Assembly: GCA_963803575.1 (NCBI GenBank)
Contig: CAWDMW010000002.1
Span: forward strand, 930,001 to 994,000
Length of the DNA stretch: 64,000 bases
Source: CAWDMW01 sp963803575
GTDB taxonomy: Bacteria > Pseudomonadota > Alphaproteobacteria > Rickettsiales > UBA998
Direction of reading: 5' to 3'
This document shows positions 1 through 9,308 of this stretch, piece by piece. The position numbers and the translations under genes are program-made. Each line of letters opens with the position of its first letter. Positions within the stretch are counted from its first letter, which is position 1. The notes under the pieces are model-generated. The model made no database searches and was not told where the DNA came from. It worked only from the letters and a program-made list of their open reading frames with translations.

Positions 1-599
1 TTTTTAATATGAGCAATGCGTTGCTCTATATCGCCGTAGCTGGAAGAATGCGTGCCAGTGATTCCTTTAATATTTACCGTATAGAGAAAACCCGTCGCAT
101 TGTTAGCTAATGTTTGAATACGCTGCTCTGACGCGGTTGGTGCAATCAACCGAATAATATCTATATGGTGCGGTGTCACATAATGTGCATATTCCTTTTC
201 TTCTTCTAAAGGAATGTCAACGATGATTGTTCCGTCAACACCATAACGACTCAGCATATCAGCAAATGTTGCATAGCCCAGTTGAAGTACTGGGTTTGCA
301 TAACCCATCAAGATGAGTGGGGTAGTATTATTCATTTCACGGAATTGTTTGCACAATAGTAATGCGTCTGTCAACGTTGTGCCGTTAAGCAAAGATCGTT
401 GCCCTGCTTGCTGAATGATTGCACCATCCGCAGTAGGGTCTGAAAAAGGAAAGCCAATTTCTATCATAGCAGCACCATTATCGGCAAGCGCGTGCATAAT
501 CCCCAGTGACGTTTCTATATCGGGATCGCCAGCCATGATGTATGGTATAAAAGCGCACTTATTATGCGCATGGTTGAAGCAGTCTGCAATCCTGCTCAT
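1..599 (-). CDS. trpA: Tryptophan synthase alpha chain, partial (C-terminus beyond window)
   Basis: Cleaves indole-3-glycerol phosphate to indole and glyceraldehyde 3-phosphate, and passes indole to TrpB in the alpha2-beta2 complex in the cytoplasm. Translating the minus strand from the ATG at 599 gives an uninterrupted frame to base 1 (about 199 codons of the usual 260-270). Family motifs are present: FIPYIMAGDP near residue 17, IEIGFPFSDPTADGA near residue 45 and GYANPVL near residue 100. The start ATG overlaps the trpB stop by four bases (ATGA), so it is translationally coupled and is the last visible gene of trpF-trpB-trpA. The 3' end lies outside the window. Confidence 0.95.
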   Translation of the reverse strand, partial: MSRIADCFNHAHNKCAFIPYIMAGDPDIETSLGIMHALADNGAAMIEIGFPFSDPTADGAIIQQAGQRSLLNGTTLTDALLLCKQFREMNNTTPLILMGYANPVLQLGYATFADMLSRYGVDGTIIVDIPLEEEKEYAHYVTPHHIDIIRLIAPTASEQRIQTLANNATGFLYTVNIKGITGTHSSSYGDIEQRIAHIK

Positions 600-1789
600 A
601 TCTCTACTCCCAGCTTTTGTGCAACGGTGTGAATATCTTTGTCACCGCGCCCGCAAATATTCACTACGATTCGATGCTCTTTTGGTAGTGTAGGGGCGAT
701 TTTTATGACGTGCGCTAACGCATGGGCAGGCTCAAGCGCTGGAATAATACCTTCCATACGGGCACATAATTGAAAGGCTTCCAATGCTTCTGTATCTGTA
801 GCGCTAACGTAAGTAACTCTGCCTGTTTGGTGCAAATAGGCGTGTTCAGGACCAATGCCCGGATAATCCAGCCCTGCGGAAATAGAAGAAGTATTAGTAA
901 TCTGGCCGTTATCGTCCTGAAGCAGGTAGGTTTTGTTGCCGTGCAAAATACCCGCACTCCCTTTGGCAATTGATGCAGCATGAAAGGGCGTATCAATGCC
1001 TGACCCAGCGGCTTCAACACCAATACATCCAACATCATCCTCTAAAAACGGATAAAACAGACCAATGGCGTTCGATCCACCTCCCATGCAAGCAACAAGC
1101 GTATCTGGTAGCGAACCACATTGTTCGTGCAATTGCTCGCGAACCTCATGTCCAATTACCGTATGAAAATCACGTACCATCATGGGGTAAGGGTGAGGGC
1201 CAGCAGCTGTTCCTATCAGATAATACGTGTTATCAACATTGGCCACCCAATCACGGAGTGCTTCGTTCATGGCATCTTTTAACGTGCCATTACCATGCGC
1301 CACAGGAACGATGTCTGCACCTAATAATTTCATACGAAACACATTGAGCGACTGACGCTCTACATCTTTCGCTCCCATATAAACAATGCATTTTAGACCG
1401 AATAATGCACAAACCGTCGCAGTTGCTACACCATGTTGTCCAGCGCCTGTTTCTGCAATAATGCGAGTCTTTCCCATTGCCTGAGCAACAAGTATCTGGC
1501 CAAGACAATTATTGATCTTATGTGCGCCAGTATGGTTTAATTCGTCACGTTTGAAATAAATACTTGCACCGCCAAGATGCTGACTAAGTCGCAAGGCGTG
1601 ATATAGCGGGGTAGGGCGTCCTGTATAATGTTTGCAATAGTCACGATATTGCTGTTGAAACTGCTCATCATCGCGTAAGCGCGTATAGGTTTCTTCAACC
1701 TCTAATATAAGAGGCATTAACGTTTCTGAGACGTAGCGTCCGCCGAATTCTCCAAAATGCCCGTTTTCATCTGGATAGTGGTACGTCAT
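596..1789 (-). CDS. trpB: Tryptophan synthase beta chain
   Basis: PLP enzyme that condenses indole with serine to make tryptophan, in complex with TrpA. The 397 residues match the usual length. The PLP lysine is K91 in the HTGAHKINN motif, and a phosphate-binding GGGSNA loop lies near residue 237. The N-terminal FGEFGGRYV block is typical of the TrpB1 family that partners TrpA. Its start overlaps the trpF stop (ATGA) and its stop overlaps the trpA start, so trpF-trpB-trpA form a tightly coupled operon. No leader peptide or attenuator was seen. Confidence 0.98.
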   Translation of the reverse strand: MTYHYPDENGHFGEFGGRYVSETLMPLILEVEETYTRLRDDEQFQQQYRDYCKHYTGRPTPLYHALRLSQHLGGASIYFKRDELNHTGAHKINNCLGQILVAQAMGKTRIIAETGAGQHGVATATVCALFGLKCIVYMGAKDVERQSLNVFRMKLLGADIVPVAHGNGTLKDAMNEALRDWVANVDNTYYLIGTAAGPHPYPMMVRDFHTVIGHEVREQLHEQCGSLPDTLVACMGGGSNAIGLFYPFLEDDVGCIGVEAAGSGIDTPFHAASIAKGSAGILHGNKTYLLQDDNGQITNTSSISAGLDYPGIGPEHAYLHQTGRVTYVSATDTEALEAFQLCARMEGIIPALEPAHALAHVIKIAPTLPKEHRIVVNICGRGDKDIHTVAQKLGVEI

Positions 1790-2427
1790 AACGTCTTTAC
1801 CTGTTGCATAAAGGCAGAGATACGATCAATGTCTTTAATACCCTTTTGTATTTCCAATGCTGACGAAACGTCAACGAGTTTTGCACCAGTCGTGTTTATC
1901 GCTTGCTGCACATTATCAGCCGATACTCCTCCAGAGAGGAACCATGGTTGCAAGTTATTTTGTATGCCATGCAATAACTGCCAGTCAAATGTTTTGCCTG
2001 TTCCACCGGATGTTCCGTTTTGACGCTTCGTATCAAACAATAATATGTCAGCACCGTGTTCGTAATCTGTTGACGCCGCTATATCGTCTTGGGAACTGAC
2101 ACCTATTGCTTTGATGATAGGTAATTCGTAACGTTGTTTGAGGCTTACACAATGACCGGCAGATTCCTTACCATGTAGTTGCAATATATCAGGTCTTGCA
2201 AACTCTATATACTCGTCCAGATACGCATCGCTAGCATCACATGTTACCAAAACAGCCTGACTCTTTTGGCGGTTTACTGATGCTAACTGCCTCCATTGTA
2301 CTGGTGTAACATGTCGTACTGATGGTTTATGGGCAATGAATCCGATATAGCCACATTCATAATATACGCAAGCCTTAACAGCATCGTCGCGTGTAAGACC
2401 ACATATTTTCACATGTGAAGAATGCAT
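1786..2427 (-). CDS. trpF: Phosphoribosylanthranilate isomerase
   Basis: Amadori isomerase that converts N-(5'-phosphoribosyl)anthranilate to CdRP in tryptophan synthesis. It is a 213-residue single-domain TIM barrel. The N-terminal KICGLTRDDAV motif supplies the catalytic Cys (C9), and a DILLFDTK strand near residue 128 supplies the catalytic Asp. A phosphate-binding FLSGGVSADNV segment is near residue 165. It overlaps trpB by four bases. Upstream lies the lapA-like gene with a 2-base gap, so trp genes may be read through from ihfB-lapA, an arrangement common in alphaproteobacteria. Confidence 0.96.
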   Translation of the reverse strand: MHSSHVKICGLTRDDAVKACVYYECGYIGFIAHKPSVRHVTPVQWRQLASVNRQKSQAVLVTCDASDAYLDEYIEFARPDILQLHGKESAGHCVSLKQRYELPIIKAIGVSSQDDIAASTDYEHGADILLFDTKRQNGTSGGTGKTFDWQLLHGIQNNLQPWFLSGGVSADNVQQAINTTGAKLVDVSSALEIQKGIKDIDRISAFMQQVKTL

Positions 2428-2429
2428 AA

Positions 2430-2780
2430 TTATGGTGTATCCTTCTGTATGCGGTGCTGCATTTGCTGGTATGCATAAGCATCTGTTTTTAAGCTGGCTA
2501 TTTCTTGCTGCATGCTTTCGTGTAATTTTTTTTGTTGTTTAATAGAACGACTGTAACGGAATTGTTTCTTTGTATAGTGCAGACTACAACTAAGTATACC
2601 TGCAATAAGACCGCATAAGAAGAAGCCAAACATTACTGTGTAGAGCGGTAAGGTCAGTGCTGTGAAACCAGGAAAAAACGATAATGCAACTGTTTGGTGG
2701 TTATTTACTACAATGAGTAATGCAATTAACGCGACTACGACAATGCCAAGCCTGAAGAGGTTGCGGCTTAACGTTTTCAT
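2430..2780 (-). CDS. lapA: LapA-like (DUF1049) small inner-membrane protein
   Basis: A 116-residue protein with two hydrophobic segments (about residues 10-27 and 40-63) and a charged, coiled-coil-prone C-terminus (about 70-116). This is the layout of the lipopolysaccharide assembly protein A / DUF1049 family, an inner-membrane protein linked in enterobacteria to LPS assembly and LpxC turnover. Start ATG overlaps the ihfB stop by four bases. Position between ihfB and trpF is a conserved alphaproteobacterial order. The family call is from topology and context; the role in this organism is inferred. Confidence 0.75.
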   Translation of the reverse strand: MKTLSRNLFRLGIVVVALIALLIVVNNHQTVALSFFPGFTALTLPLYTVMFGFFLCGLIAGILSCSLHYTKKQFRYSRSIKQQKKLHESMQQEIASLKTDAYAYQQMQHRIQKDTP

Positions 2781-3073
2781 GACGTATTTAATTTGTCGGT
2801 ATTTAAACGGTTACGTAACTCTTTACCTGCTCTAAAGTAAATAGAGTAGCGTTCACCTACCTCCACAGACGTTCCGTCTTTTGGGTTTCGAGCCATTCTG
2901 GGGTCACGTTTTCGCACGGAAAATGCACCAAATCCACGCAATTCAACCCGATTATTTTGCGTTAGACTTTTTGAGATCTCTGATAATATACGATTCACCA
3001 TACGTTCTATCATTTCGGCATCAGTATCAGGAAAACGATGAAGCAGCTTGATAATAAGTTGTGATTTTGTCAT
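2777..3073 (-). CDS. ihfB: Integration host factor beta subunit
   Basis: DNA-bending HU/IHF-family protein of 98 residues that pairs with IhfA and shapes chromosome, replication and promoter architecture. The RVELRGFGAFSVRKR strand pair (about residues 42-56) and the RNPKDG tip of the DNA-intercalating arm (about 62-67) identify the family; the N-terminal TKSQLI start and placement downstream of rpsA-sppA favour the beta subunit over HU. The gap to sppA is 89 bases and may hold a promoter, though no convincing -35/-10 pair was picked out. Confidence 0.93.
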   Translation of the reverse strand: MTKSQLIIKLLHRFPDTDAEMIERMVNRILSEISKSLTQNNRVELRGFGAFSVRKRDPRMARNPKDGTSVEVGERYSIYFRAGKELRNRLNTDKLNTS

Positions 3074-3162
3074 GCGGATAGTGCTCGCTTACAGAAAAGT
3101 TGGGTCAACATACAGTGGTATATAGCTAATTCTACAGAAAATATCAACTGGTAAGCAAGTAA

Positions 3163-4089
3163 TTAATAAAGCTCGGGCTTCCATAGCAATAACATACCAT
3201 TGTCGCTATCCAACTGTTCGGTTAGTTGAGCAAGACCCGTTTGCTTAGCAAAACGATCAAGAATATTATCAAACTTCGATTTCACGCCCATATCTTTAAT
3301 CTCTAATGACTCATCTATGTCGTGTTGAGCAACCAGCCATTCAAATGCCTCATCTTCACCACCAATAGCATCAATAAGGCCAAGTTCTAATGCTTTTGGC
3401 GCGCTATAAATACGACCATCAGCAATGTTGCGTACTGTTTGCATGTCTAGGTTGCGGCCTTCAGAAACCATGGTAACAAATACTGTATGAAATTCATCAA
3501 TCATGTCTTGCAAAACAGCGCGTTCGTGAGGTTGAAGAGGCTCAGCCATAGATGGAGTGCCTTTCAAAGGGCCAGACCTAACAGTAATTGGTGTAACTCC
3601 GACCTTGCTCGCAAGTTCAGAAAACTCCGCTGTCTGAAATATGACTCCAATAGATCCTGTAATGGTGCCGCTCATCGCATATACCTGATCCGCTGCCAAT
3701 GAAATCATATACCCAGCTGATGCACATACGGAACGCATGGAAACAACCACTGGTTTTACCGAGTTAATATCTTTAATTTTTTTGTATAGTGCTTCCCCAC
3801 CTACAGCAGTGCCGCCGGGCGTGTCCAAATGAAGCAGGACAGCTTTGATATCATCATCTTCTTTAATATCGTCAAGTAAGTCATAAAATTTTTGATTCTC
3901 TCCGACAACTCCCTGAATCTTCACACGAGCCACGTATCCGTCCGAGTCGGTTACCTGAGAAATTTTGGCGTTACGTTCTACCAATACAATCAGGAAAAAC
4001 ACCATGACTCCAACCGCTGCAAGCCTCCAGAACGCAACCTGACGTTTTAACAGGTTGCGTTCGATGAAAGTGTCGCTGGTTAAAGGCAT
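3163..4089 (-). CDS. sppA: Signal peptide peptidase SppA (S49 family, short form)
   Basis: Membrane-bound serine protease that degrades cleaved signal peptides. The protein has 308 residues, one N-terminal membrane segment (about 22-38) and a periplasmic S49 domain. The catalytic pair is visible: Ser124 in CASAGYM and Lys176 in GPLKGTPS. The LDTPGGTAVGGEALY and GTITGSIGV blocks are family hallmarks. This is the short type that works as an oligomer rather than the 67 kDa E. coli type. It starts 20 bases after the rpsA stop, so it is probably co-transcribed with rpsA. Confidence 0.93.
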   Translation of the reverse strand: MPLTSDTFIERNLLKRQVAFWRLAAVGVMVFFLIVLVERNAKISQVTDSDGYVARVKIQGVVGENQKFYDLLDDIKEDDDIKAVLLHLDTPGGTAVGGEALYKKIKDINSVKPVVVSMRSVCASAGYMISLAADQVYAMSGTITGSIGVIFQTAEFSELASKVGVTPITVRSGPLKGTPSMAEPLQPHERAVLQDMIDEFHTVFVTMVSEGRNLDMQTVRNIADGRIYSAPKALELGLIDAIGGEDEAFEWLVAQHDIDESLEIKDMGVKSKFDNILDRFAKQTGLAQLTEQLDSDNGMLLLWKPELY

Positions 4090-4109
4090 GGTGTATTCCG
4101 TAGCTTGAA

Positions 4110-5810
4110 TTAGTTTTTAGCAGAGCTATCTACATCGTTCAGTGCTGCTCCGAGAATATCTCCCAGTGTCGCACCACTATCAGAAGAGCCATAATCTTTC
4201 ACAGCTTGCTTATGCTGCTCAATTTCAAGCTGTTTAATAGAAAGCTGAACCTCGCCCGTCTTTTTGTCTATGGAAGCAACTTTAGCATCAATACGATCAC
4301 CCACGGCAAAACGCTCGGAACGCTGTTCTTTACGTTCGCTGGATAGATCCATCTTCTTGATGTACCCTTTGCGATCATCACTTAATTTAACGACTAGTCC
4401 GTCTTTTTCTACTTCAGTGACTTCACAAGTGACTTGCTCACCACGACGCACCTGACTGGATGCACCTTCTTCATCAAGCTGTTTAATGCCAAGACTGATA
4501 CGTTCTTTTTCTGCATCAATAATAAGGATTTTAGCTTTAACCACATCACCCTTATTATACTCTTTCACTGCATCTTCACCTGCAAGCGTCCAGCTAATAT
4601 CAGAATGGTGAACTAATCCGTCAATCTCTTCTTCCAGATTTACAAATAGTCCGAACTCCGTAATATTGGCGATAGGGGCTTCAACCACATCACCAATTTT
4701 ATGATGATCTGAGAAAGACTCCCATGGATTGGCAAGACACTGCTTCATACCAAGTGAAATACGGTGTTTTTCAGGCTCTACTTCAAGAACCATCACGTCG
4801 ATTTGCTCACCAACACTAACAATTTTACTTGGGTGCAGATTCTTCTTAACCCAGCTCATTTCAGAGATATGTACCAGACCTTCGATGCCATCTTCTAGCT
4901 CAACAAATACACCATAGTCAGTAATATTACTCACGCGGCCATTAAAGCGAGCGCCATTAACATAGATGTGTTCAGCGCCGTCCCATGGGTTCGTCTCAAG
5001 TTGTTTCATGCCAAGTGAAATACGCTTGGTGTTTTCGTCAAACTTAGTCACCATTACACGAAGCGTATCACCAATAGAAAATACTTCTGATGGGTGATTG
5101 ATACGCTTCCACGAAATATCCGTAACGTGTAGCAGTCCATCGACTCCACCAAGATCAATAAAGGCACCATAGTCAGTGATATTTTTGACGATACCTTCCA
5201 TGATGTCGCCTTCCTTGATGTTCTCAAGGATTTCTTCACGTTGACCCTGACGTGACTCTTCCATGATAGCGCGACGAGATACTACAATATTCCCCCGCTT
5301 TCTATCCATTTTCAAAATCACAAACGGTTGAGTAACACCAATAAGTGGCGTAATATCTTTGATCGGGCGAATATCTACCTGACTACCAGGCAAGAACGCA
5401 ACGGCACCATGAATGTTGACGGTAAAGCCACCTTTGACTTTACCAAAGATCACACCTTGTACGTGCTCTCCGGTTTCAGAAGCATCTTCAAGCTCACCCC
5501 ATGCGGCTTCACGCACAGCACGCTCACGGCTAAGGACTAATTCCCCTTGTCGGTTTTCCAGCTTCTCAACATACACTTCGACAGAGTCACCTACTTTAAG
5601 TTCCTCTTCCTGCCCGTTTTGTGTAAATTCTTTGACGGGTACCCGTCCTTCAGACTTTAACCCTACATCAATAGAGATAATGTCATTGGTGATTTTAATA
5701 ATTGTCCCAGTGACAACATCACCTTCTTTAATATCTGATTCGCTCAGCGACGCTTCAAACAGCGCGGCAAAGTCTTCAAATTGTTCATCTTGTTGTTCAG
5801 CTAATAGCAT
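4110..5810 (-). CDS. rpsA: 30S ribosomal protein S1
   Basis: Binds mRNA on the small subunit and helps initiation on structured or weak-SD messages. The 566 residues contain six S1 (OB-fold) repeats; repeats three to five carry the repeated ITDYGAF / ITDYGVF / ITEFGLF strand and GLVH/GLLH motifs. The start ATG at 5810 follows an AAAGGAG element by about 13 bases, a long spacing. Proteobacterial S1 messages are often autoregulated by a structured leader, and the 5811-5950 stretch would be that leader here, but no fold was confirmed. Divergent from nothing close: the next gene upstream is a minus-strand lipoprotein. Confidence 0.97.
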   Translation of the reverse strand: MLLAEQQDEQFEDFAALFEASLSESDIKEGDVVTGTIIKITNDIISIDVGLKSEGRVPVKEFTQNGQEEELKVGDSVEVYVEKLENRQGELVLSRERAVREAAWGELEDASETGEHVQGVIFGKVKGGFTVNIHGAVAFLPGSQVDIRPIKDITPLIGVTQPFVILKMDRKRGNIVVSRRAIMEESRQGQREEILENIKEGDIMEGIVKNITDYGAFIDLGGVDGLLHVTDISWKRINHPSEVFSIGDTLRVMVTKFDENTKRISLGMKQLETNPWDGAEHIYVNGARFNGRVSNITDYGVFVELEDGIEGLVHISEMSWVKKNLHPSKIVSVGEQIDVMVLEVEPEKHRISLGMKQCLANPWESFSDHHKIGDVVEAPIANITEFGLFVNLEEEIDGLVHHSDISWTLAGEDAVKEYNKGDVVKAKILIIDAEKERISLGIKQLDEEGASSQVRRGEQVTCEVTEVEKDGLVVKLSDDRKGYIKKMDLSSERKEQRSERFAVGDRIDAKVASIDKKTGEVQLSIKQLEIEQHKQAVKDYGSSDSGATLGDILGAALNDVDSSAKN

Positions 5811-5950
5811 AATGTTAGTGTTACTCCTTTAATGTACCGCCTTTTAATAGCAAAACGGTACGTCTATATCATGGCCTTATTCATAATCGAAACAGTATTT
5901 GAAAAGCAAGCTATTATCGTGAAAAAAGCCAGCTTACGTTCTTTTTTAGC

Positions 5951-6193
5951 TTACAGACAGCGCGATTTATATGGGCCACATGGATCATATTGAACAGGGG
6001 GCGTGTAATAGGAATCATTATCCTGATAATAGATATATTCATCATCTATTGGAATACCGCTGCTTTGAGGAACCGGATGACGATAATCATAGTTGTTCCA
6101 CTGGGAGTTATATTGACTACCCGTTGAGCCGTTGCATCCTGACAGGATGACCGCTTGTATACATAGCAGTGTAAGTAGGTAAGTTTTTGTCAT
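5951..6193 (-). CDS. Small putative lipoprotein of unknown function
   Basis: An 80-residue protein. The N-terminus is a type II signal peptide with a lipobox LSGC near residues 17-20, so the Cys would be lipidated and the rest exported. The mature part is short, rich in Tyr, Asn, Ser and Pro, and contains two Cys close to the C-terminus (CGPYKSRC) that could form a disulfide. No family is recognised. It lies upstream of rpsA on the same strand, 140 bases away, and is divergent from cckA across a 214-base spacer with inverted repeats. Confidence 0.7.
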   Translation of the reverse strand: MTKTYLLTLLCIQAVILSGCNGSTGSQYNSQWNNYDYRHPVPQSSGIPIDDEYIYYQDNDSYYTPPVQYDPCGPYKSRCL

Positions 6194-6301
6194 ATATAAT
6201 TTCCTTCCTGCTAAATGTAATCATTCAGCTTGCTTCCCTGTTTTACAGTTCTTACCCAAAGAATCAAGTGTTTTGTTGCGTTGCACAAATGCCTGATTCC
6301 C

Positions 6302-6367
6302 ACAGTGCGCTATTAATATGCACTGTAAACAACGTATGAGACCAATATTTATTGGCTCTTATGCGTT
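6302..6367. promoter_or_regulatory. Two consecutive inverted repeats between the lipoprotein gene and cckA
   Basis: The first is a perfect 7-bp pair (ACAGTGC at 6302-6308, GCACTGT at 6320-6326). The second, 6331-6367, is an imperfect hairpin of about 16 pairs with two G-U wobbles and one bulge, formed by AACGTATGAGACC and its partner ending in TATGCGTT. It ends 40 bases before the cckA start. They could be operators or a leader structure; which one cannot be told from sequence alone. Confidence 0.45.
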
Positions 6368-6407
6368 GAGCTTGTAAATCTGGTAGGATGTATAAACAAG
6401 TGCTGAT

Positions 6408-7385
6408 ATGACCAGATATTACGAAACGACTGCTAAATCAGATGTTAGTAGAGAATCCGACTTCATTTATCGCAACCGTAGTGCAAGTGTATGGCGTACG
6501 GGCTTGTATTATCTGGTCGGTATTATCGCCATCGTGTTCGTATATTTACTACGCCGTAATATTGGCGGGGATGTCACCTTTCTTGCGGCGGTTGTGCTGA
6601 TCTTAGGCGGGTTGACGGTACATTCTATGGTAACCGTGCAAAAGCATCTGGATCTGGTCACGTCCATCGAATTTCAAAATGCCTTATTTTCTTCTGCCTT
6701 CCGTGAAGGGAAACTATTCTCGATGATCGTCAGTCAGGATGACCAAATGTATTATGCAGATGGTGGATTTTATCAGAACTTTCCTGAGCTTGCCAAATCA
6801 CGGGGGCAGGTTTTGGATGCGATGGTGCAGAAAAGCCAGCATCCGGAAGATAATTTAAGTCGTATTACCAATGCTCTGGTCAATAGGACACAGCAGGATT
6901 TAACCTTACTGCTTGAGATTGAGGAAAAACAGCAGGCTTGCCGTGTAACTATTATTCCACTGCCACGTCCTTCAGGGTATTTCTTTGTCAGTGCAGCCCT
7001 GACCGACAAAGATGACCACGAGTTATTGCCGCAAAGCATGTCTCGTGAAGAAACCGAAAATATTTTGACCGCGTTGTTTGCTCATGTAAGCGATATAGCC
7101 TATATGCTGGATATGAATGGGCGCATCATTCATTGTACCCAGAGTTTTGCTGAAGCACTGCGTTATACCAGCCCGTGTGATATTCGCGGGCAATATCTGG
7201 TATCATTACTGCCTGAGCATCAGGATAGTTTACCTGCTGCCTTTGCGTTGAAAGAGCTTAATCACACCTTGTTAGTGTTCCGTTGTAACAATGGGGCAAT
7301 GCGTGAAGCGCATGTGTCTCATATATGTGTGAAGGATCGCCATCAGTCGCCTTACCTGACACTAGGAAATCTTGCTTTATCTTAA
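6408..7385 (+). CDS. cckA: CckA N-terminal part: membrane anchor and PAS sensor region (split gene)
   Basis: A 325-residue membrane protein with two transmembrane segments (about 30-50 and 56-77), then two PAS-like regions (about 90-200 and 222-320); the second has the ILTALFAHVSDIAYMLDMNG start typical of PAS domains. It ends with TAA at 7383-7385. The next ATG, at 7410, opens the kinase part in the same reading frame, with only eight sense codons between. Together the two parts (about 870 residues) have the domain order of CckA: two membrane helices, PAS domains, HisKA, HATPase, receiver. It is therefore read here as the 5' half of a split cckA rather than an independent sensor. Start lacks a strong SD. 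Confidence 0.75.
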   Translation: MTRYYETTAKSDVSRESDFIYRNRSASVWRTGLYYLVGIIAIVFVYLLRRNIGGDVTFLAAVVLILGGLTVHSMVTVQKHLDLVTSIEFQNALFSSAFREGKLFSMIVSQDDQMYYADGGFYQNFPELAKSRGQVLDAMVQKSQHPEDNLSRITNALVNRTQQDLTLLLEIEEKQQACRVTIIPLPRPSGYFFVSAALTDKDDHELLPQSMSREETENILTALFAHVSDIAYMLDMNGRIIHCTQSFAEALRYTSPCDIRGQYLVSLLPEHQDSLPAAFALKELNHTLLVFRCNNGAMREAHVSHICVKDRHQSPYLTLGNLALS

Positions 7386-7409
7386 CCCTTTTTCTGCCCA
7401 TTCCAATCT

Positions 7410-9026
7410 ATGTTAAATCCACTGCGTAAATTCAAAGAGATTAATCACTCTGTTCCTGAAACTTCGGATATGCTGGAGAGTTTTATTCGGCAATGTCCTA
7501 TTCCTGTCATTGAAATTGATTCAGCCATGACAATCAGGCATGGTAACGTTGCGTTTCTGCAAATAGCAGGACTTGATAGCTATCCACTGGATACAACATT
7601 TAATACGTTACTAAAATCCAGTGAGCATGAAAATTTTGCCCGCACCGTACAACAAGCCTGTGAGACGCAACAAAGCAGTGCAGACTTGCTCTACACGCTC
7701 GTAAGACAGGATGGTGCAGAGATTAATATCCTTTTGAGTTTAACAGTACTGACAGGCGATACAGATAAGGATGCATCTGTTTTGCTGCTTATTCATGACG
7801 TAACGGAACAGAAAAATCTTGAGATGCGCTTTGCACATTCACAGAAAATGCAGGCGGTTGGTCAGCTTGCTGGTGGGGTGGCGCATGATTTTAATAATTT
7901 GCTTACAGCCATGATAGGGTTCTGTGACCTGTTGCTGGCCAAACACCCTGCGGGCGACCCATCCTTTGCCGATATTATGCAGGTGAAGCAGAATGCTAAT
8001 CGTGCAGCTAATCTGGTGCGGCAATTGCTGGCTTTCTCGCGTCGCCAGACATTGCAGCCTAAAAAGCTTGATGTAATTGACTTGCTGTCAGAATTATCCA
8101 ATCTTATGCGACGTTTGATAGGCGAAAATATTACGTTAAACGTACAACACCAGCGTGATATATGGCCAGTATGCGTTGACCATGGGCAGTTAGAGCAGGT
8201 GTTGATTAATCTGGCGGTGAATGCACGTGATGCTATGAAAGATGGTGGCATATTGTCAGTGGAAACCAGTAATGTCACCATTCGTGATAATGCCTCACTG
8301 GATGCTGAATTACGAGTTCCGCCTCAGGAAGATATGATTATGGCAGGCGATTATGTGCGTATCGTGATTAGTGATACAGGAACCGGTATTCCTGAAGCGG
8401 TGCTGGATAATATTTTTGAACCCTTCTTTTCAACAAAGCCCGTGGGAAGTGGTACGGGCTTGGGGTTATCAACTGTTTACGGCATTATCAAGCAAACAGG
8501 CGGCTATATTTACCTTGCATCTCAAGAAGGGAAGGGAACAGCGTTTCATTTGTTCATTCCGCGTCTTGTGGCAGACAATGCCGCGCAGGAAGAAGCGGTG
8601 AAGGAATTGCCTGACATGCAGGACTTGACCGGCACGGCTACCGTGCTACTGGTGGAAGACGAAACACCAGTGCGTATCTTTGCCTCAAGAGCGCTACAAA
8701 ATAAGGGGTATCATGTGCTTGAAGCAGAATGTGCTGAAACGGCATTAGACATTTATGAAGAACATCAGGCAGAGGTGAATGTCATCGTGACAGATGTGAT
8801 GATGCCGGGAATGAATGGTACCGATATGGTGGAAACACTGGATAAAACCTATCCTTACCGGATGCAGCATGTGAAAGTCATGTTTATGTCAGGCTATGCT
8901 GAAGATGCATTTGCCGATGGGTATGACGGCAACAGGGAATTTCATTTTTTGTCTAAACCGTTCACGCTAAAACAGCTCGCAACCCGACTGAAAGATTTAA
9001 CCAAGTCAACACAAGCGATGAATTAA
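7410..9026 (+). CDS. cckA: CckA C-terminal part: PAS-HisKA-HATPase-receiver hybrid histidine kinase
   Basis: CckA autophosphorylates and sends phosphate through ChpT to CtrA and CpdR, controlling the alphaproteobacterial cell cycle. This 538-residue protein holds a PAS domain (about 22-132), HisKA with the CckA-type GQLAGGVAHDFNNLL block (phospho-His H159), an N-box with N266/N271, G1 DTGTGIP (322-328), G2 GTGLGLS (348-354), and a receiver domain with phospho-acceptor D462 in TDVMMPG. All catalytic residues are intact. It has no membrane segment of its own; the anchor is in the preceding frame (6408-7385), 24 bases upstream in phase. No clear SD precedes 7410, so translation may depend on reinitiation. 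Confidence 0.9.
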   Translation: MLNPLRKFKEINHSVPETSDMLESFIRQCPIPVIEIDSAMTIRHGNVAFLQIAGLDSYPLDTTFNTLLKSSEHENFARTVQQACETQQSSADLLYTLVRQDGAEINILLSLTVLTGDTDKDASVLLLIHDVTEQKNLEMRFAHSQKMQAVGQLAGGVAHDFNNLLTAMIGFCDLLLAKHPAGDPSFADIMQVKQNANRAANLVRQLLAFSRRQTLQPKKLDVIDLLSELSNLMRRLIGENITLNVQHQRDIWPVCVDHGQLEQVLINLAVNARDAMKDGGILSVETSNVTIRDNASLDAELRVPPQEDMIMAGDYVRIVISDTGTGIPEAVLDNIFEPFFSTKPVGSGTGLGLSTVYGIIKQTGGYIYLASQEGKGTAFHLFIPRLVADNAAQEEAVKELPDMQDLTGTATVLLVEDETPVRIFASRALQNKGYHVLEAECAETALDIYEEHQAEVNVIVTDVMMPGMNGTDMVETLDKTYPYRMQHVKVMFMSGYAEDAFADGYDGNREFHFLSKPFTLKQLATRLKDLTKSTQAMN

Positions 9027-9308
9027 CGAGATAAATGAGTCTTAATCATCATAAGCTCCCTTAACATTTTGTTATGAATGTGCTATTATAGCGAAAGGTG
9101 TATGGTGATGTGTTCTCACATAGCGATTAACCCATTCGCAACTTATCTGCCCTAGGGTAAACGGACTCAGTATGCATGGTGCTATAATCGTTAAGTGGTT
9201 CCATCACCTGATAAAATAAGATGTCAAGTATAAAGCTTGCTTGATTTTTACGAATAGTAACGGCAGGATAGCACAGCGCTTACGTCATGGTACAAACTTA
9301 GGGATTCT

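Noticed and set aside
5413..5832. Long antisense frames inside rpsA, alaS, cckA, sucB and similar
   Set aside because: Low-complexity Ser/Thr-rich or His/Cys-rich products with no start signals; they are shadows of strongly biased coding strands.
7383..7409. Recoded stop (selenocysteine or readthrough) joining the CckA halves
   Set aside because: TAA is not a selenocysteine codon, no stem-loop element follows and no readthrough context is evident. Kept as a split gene.
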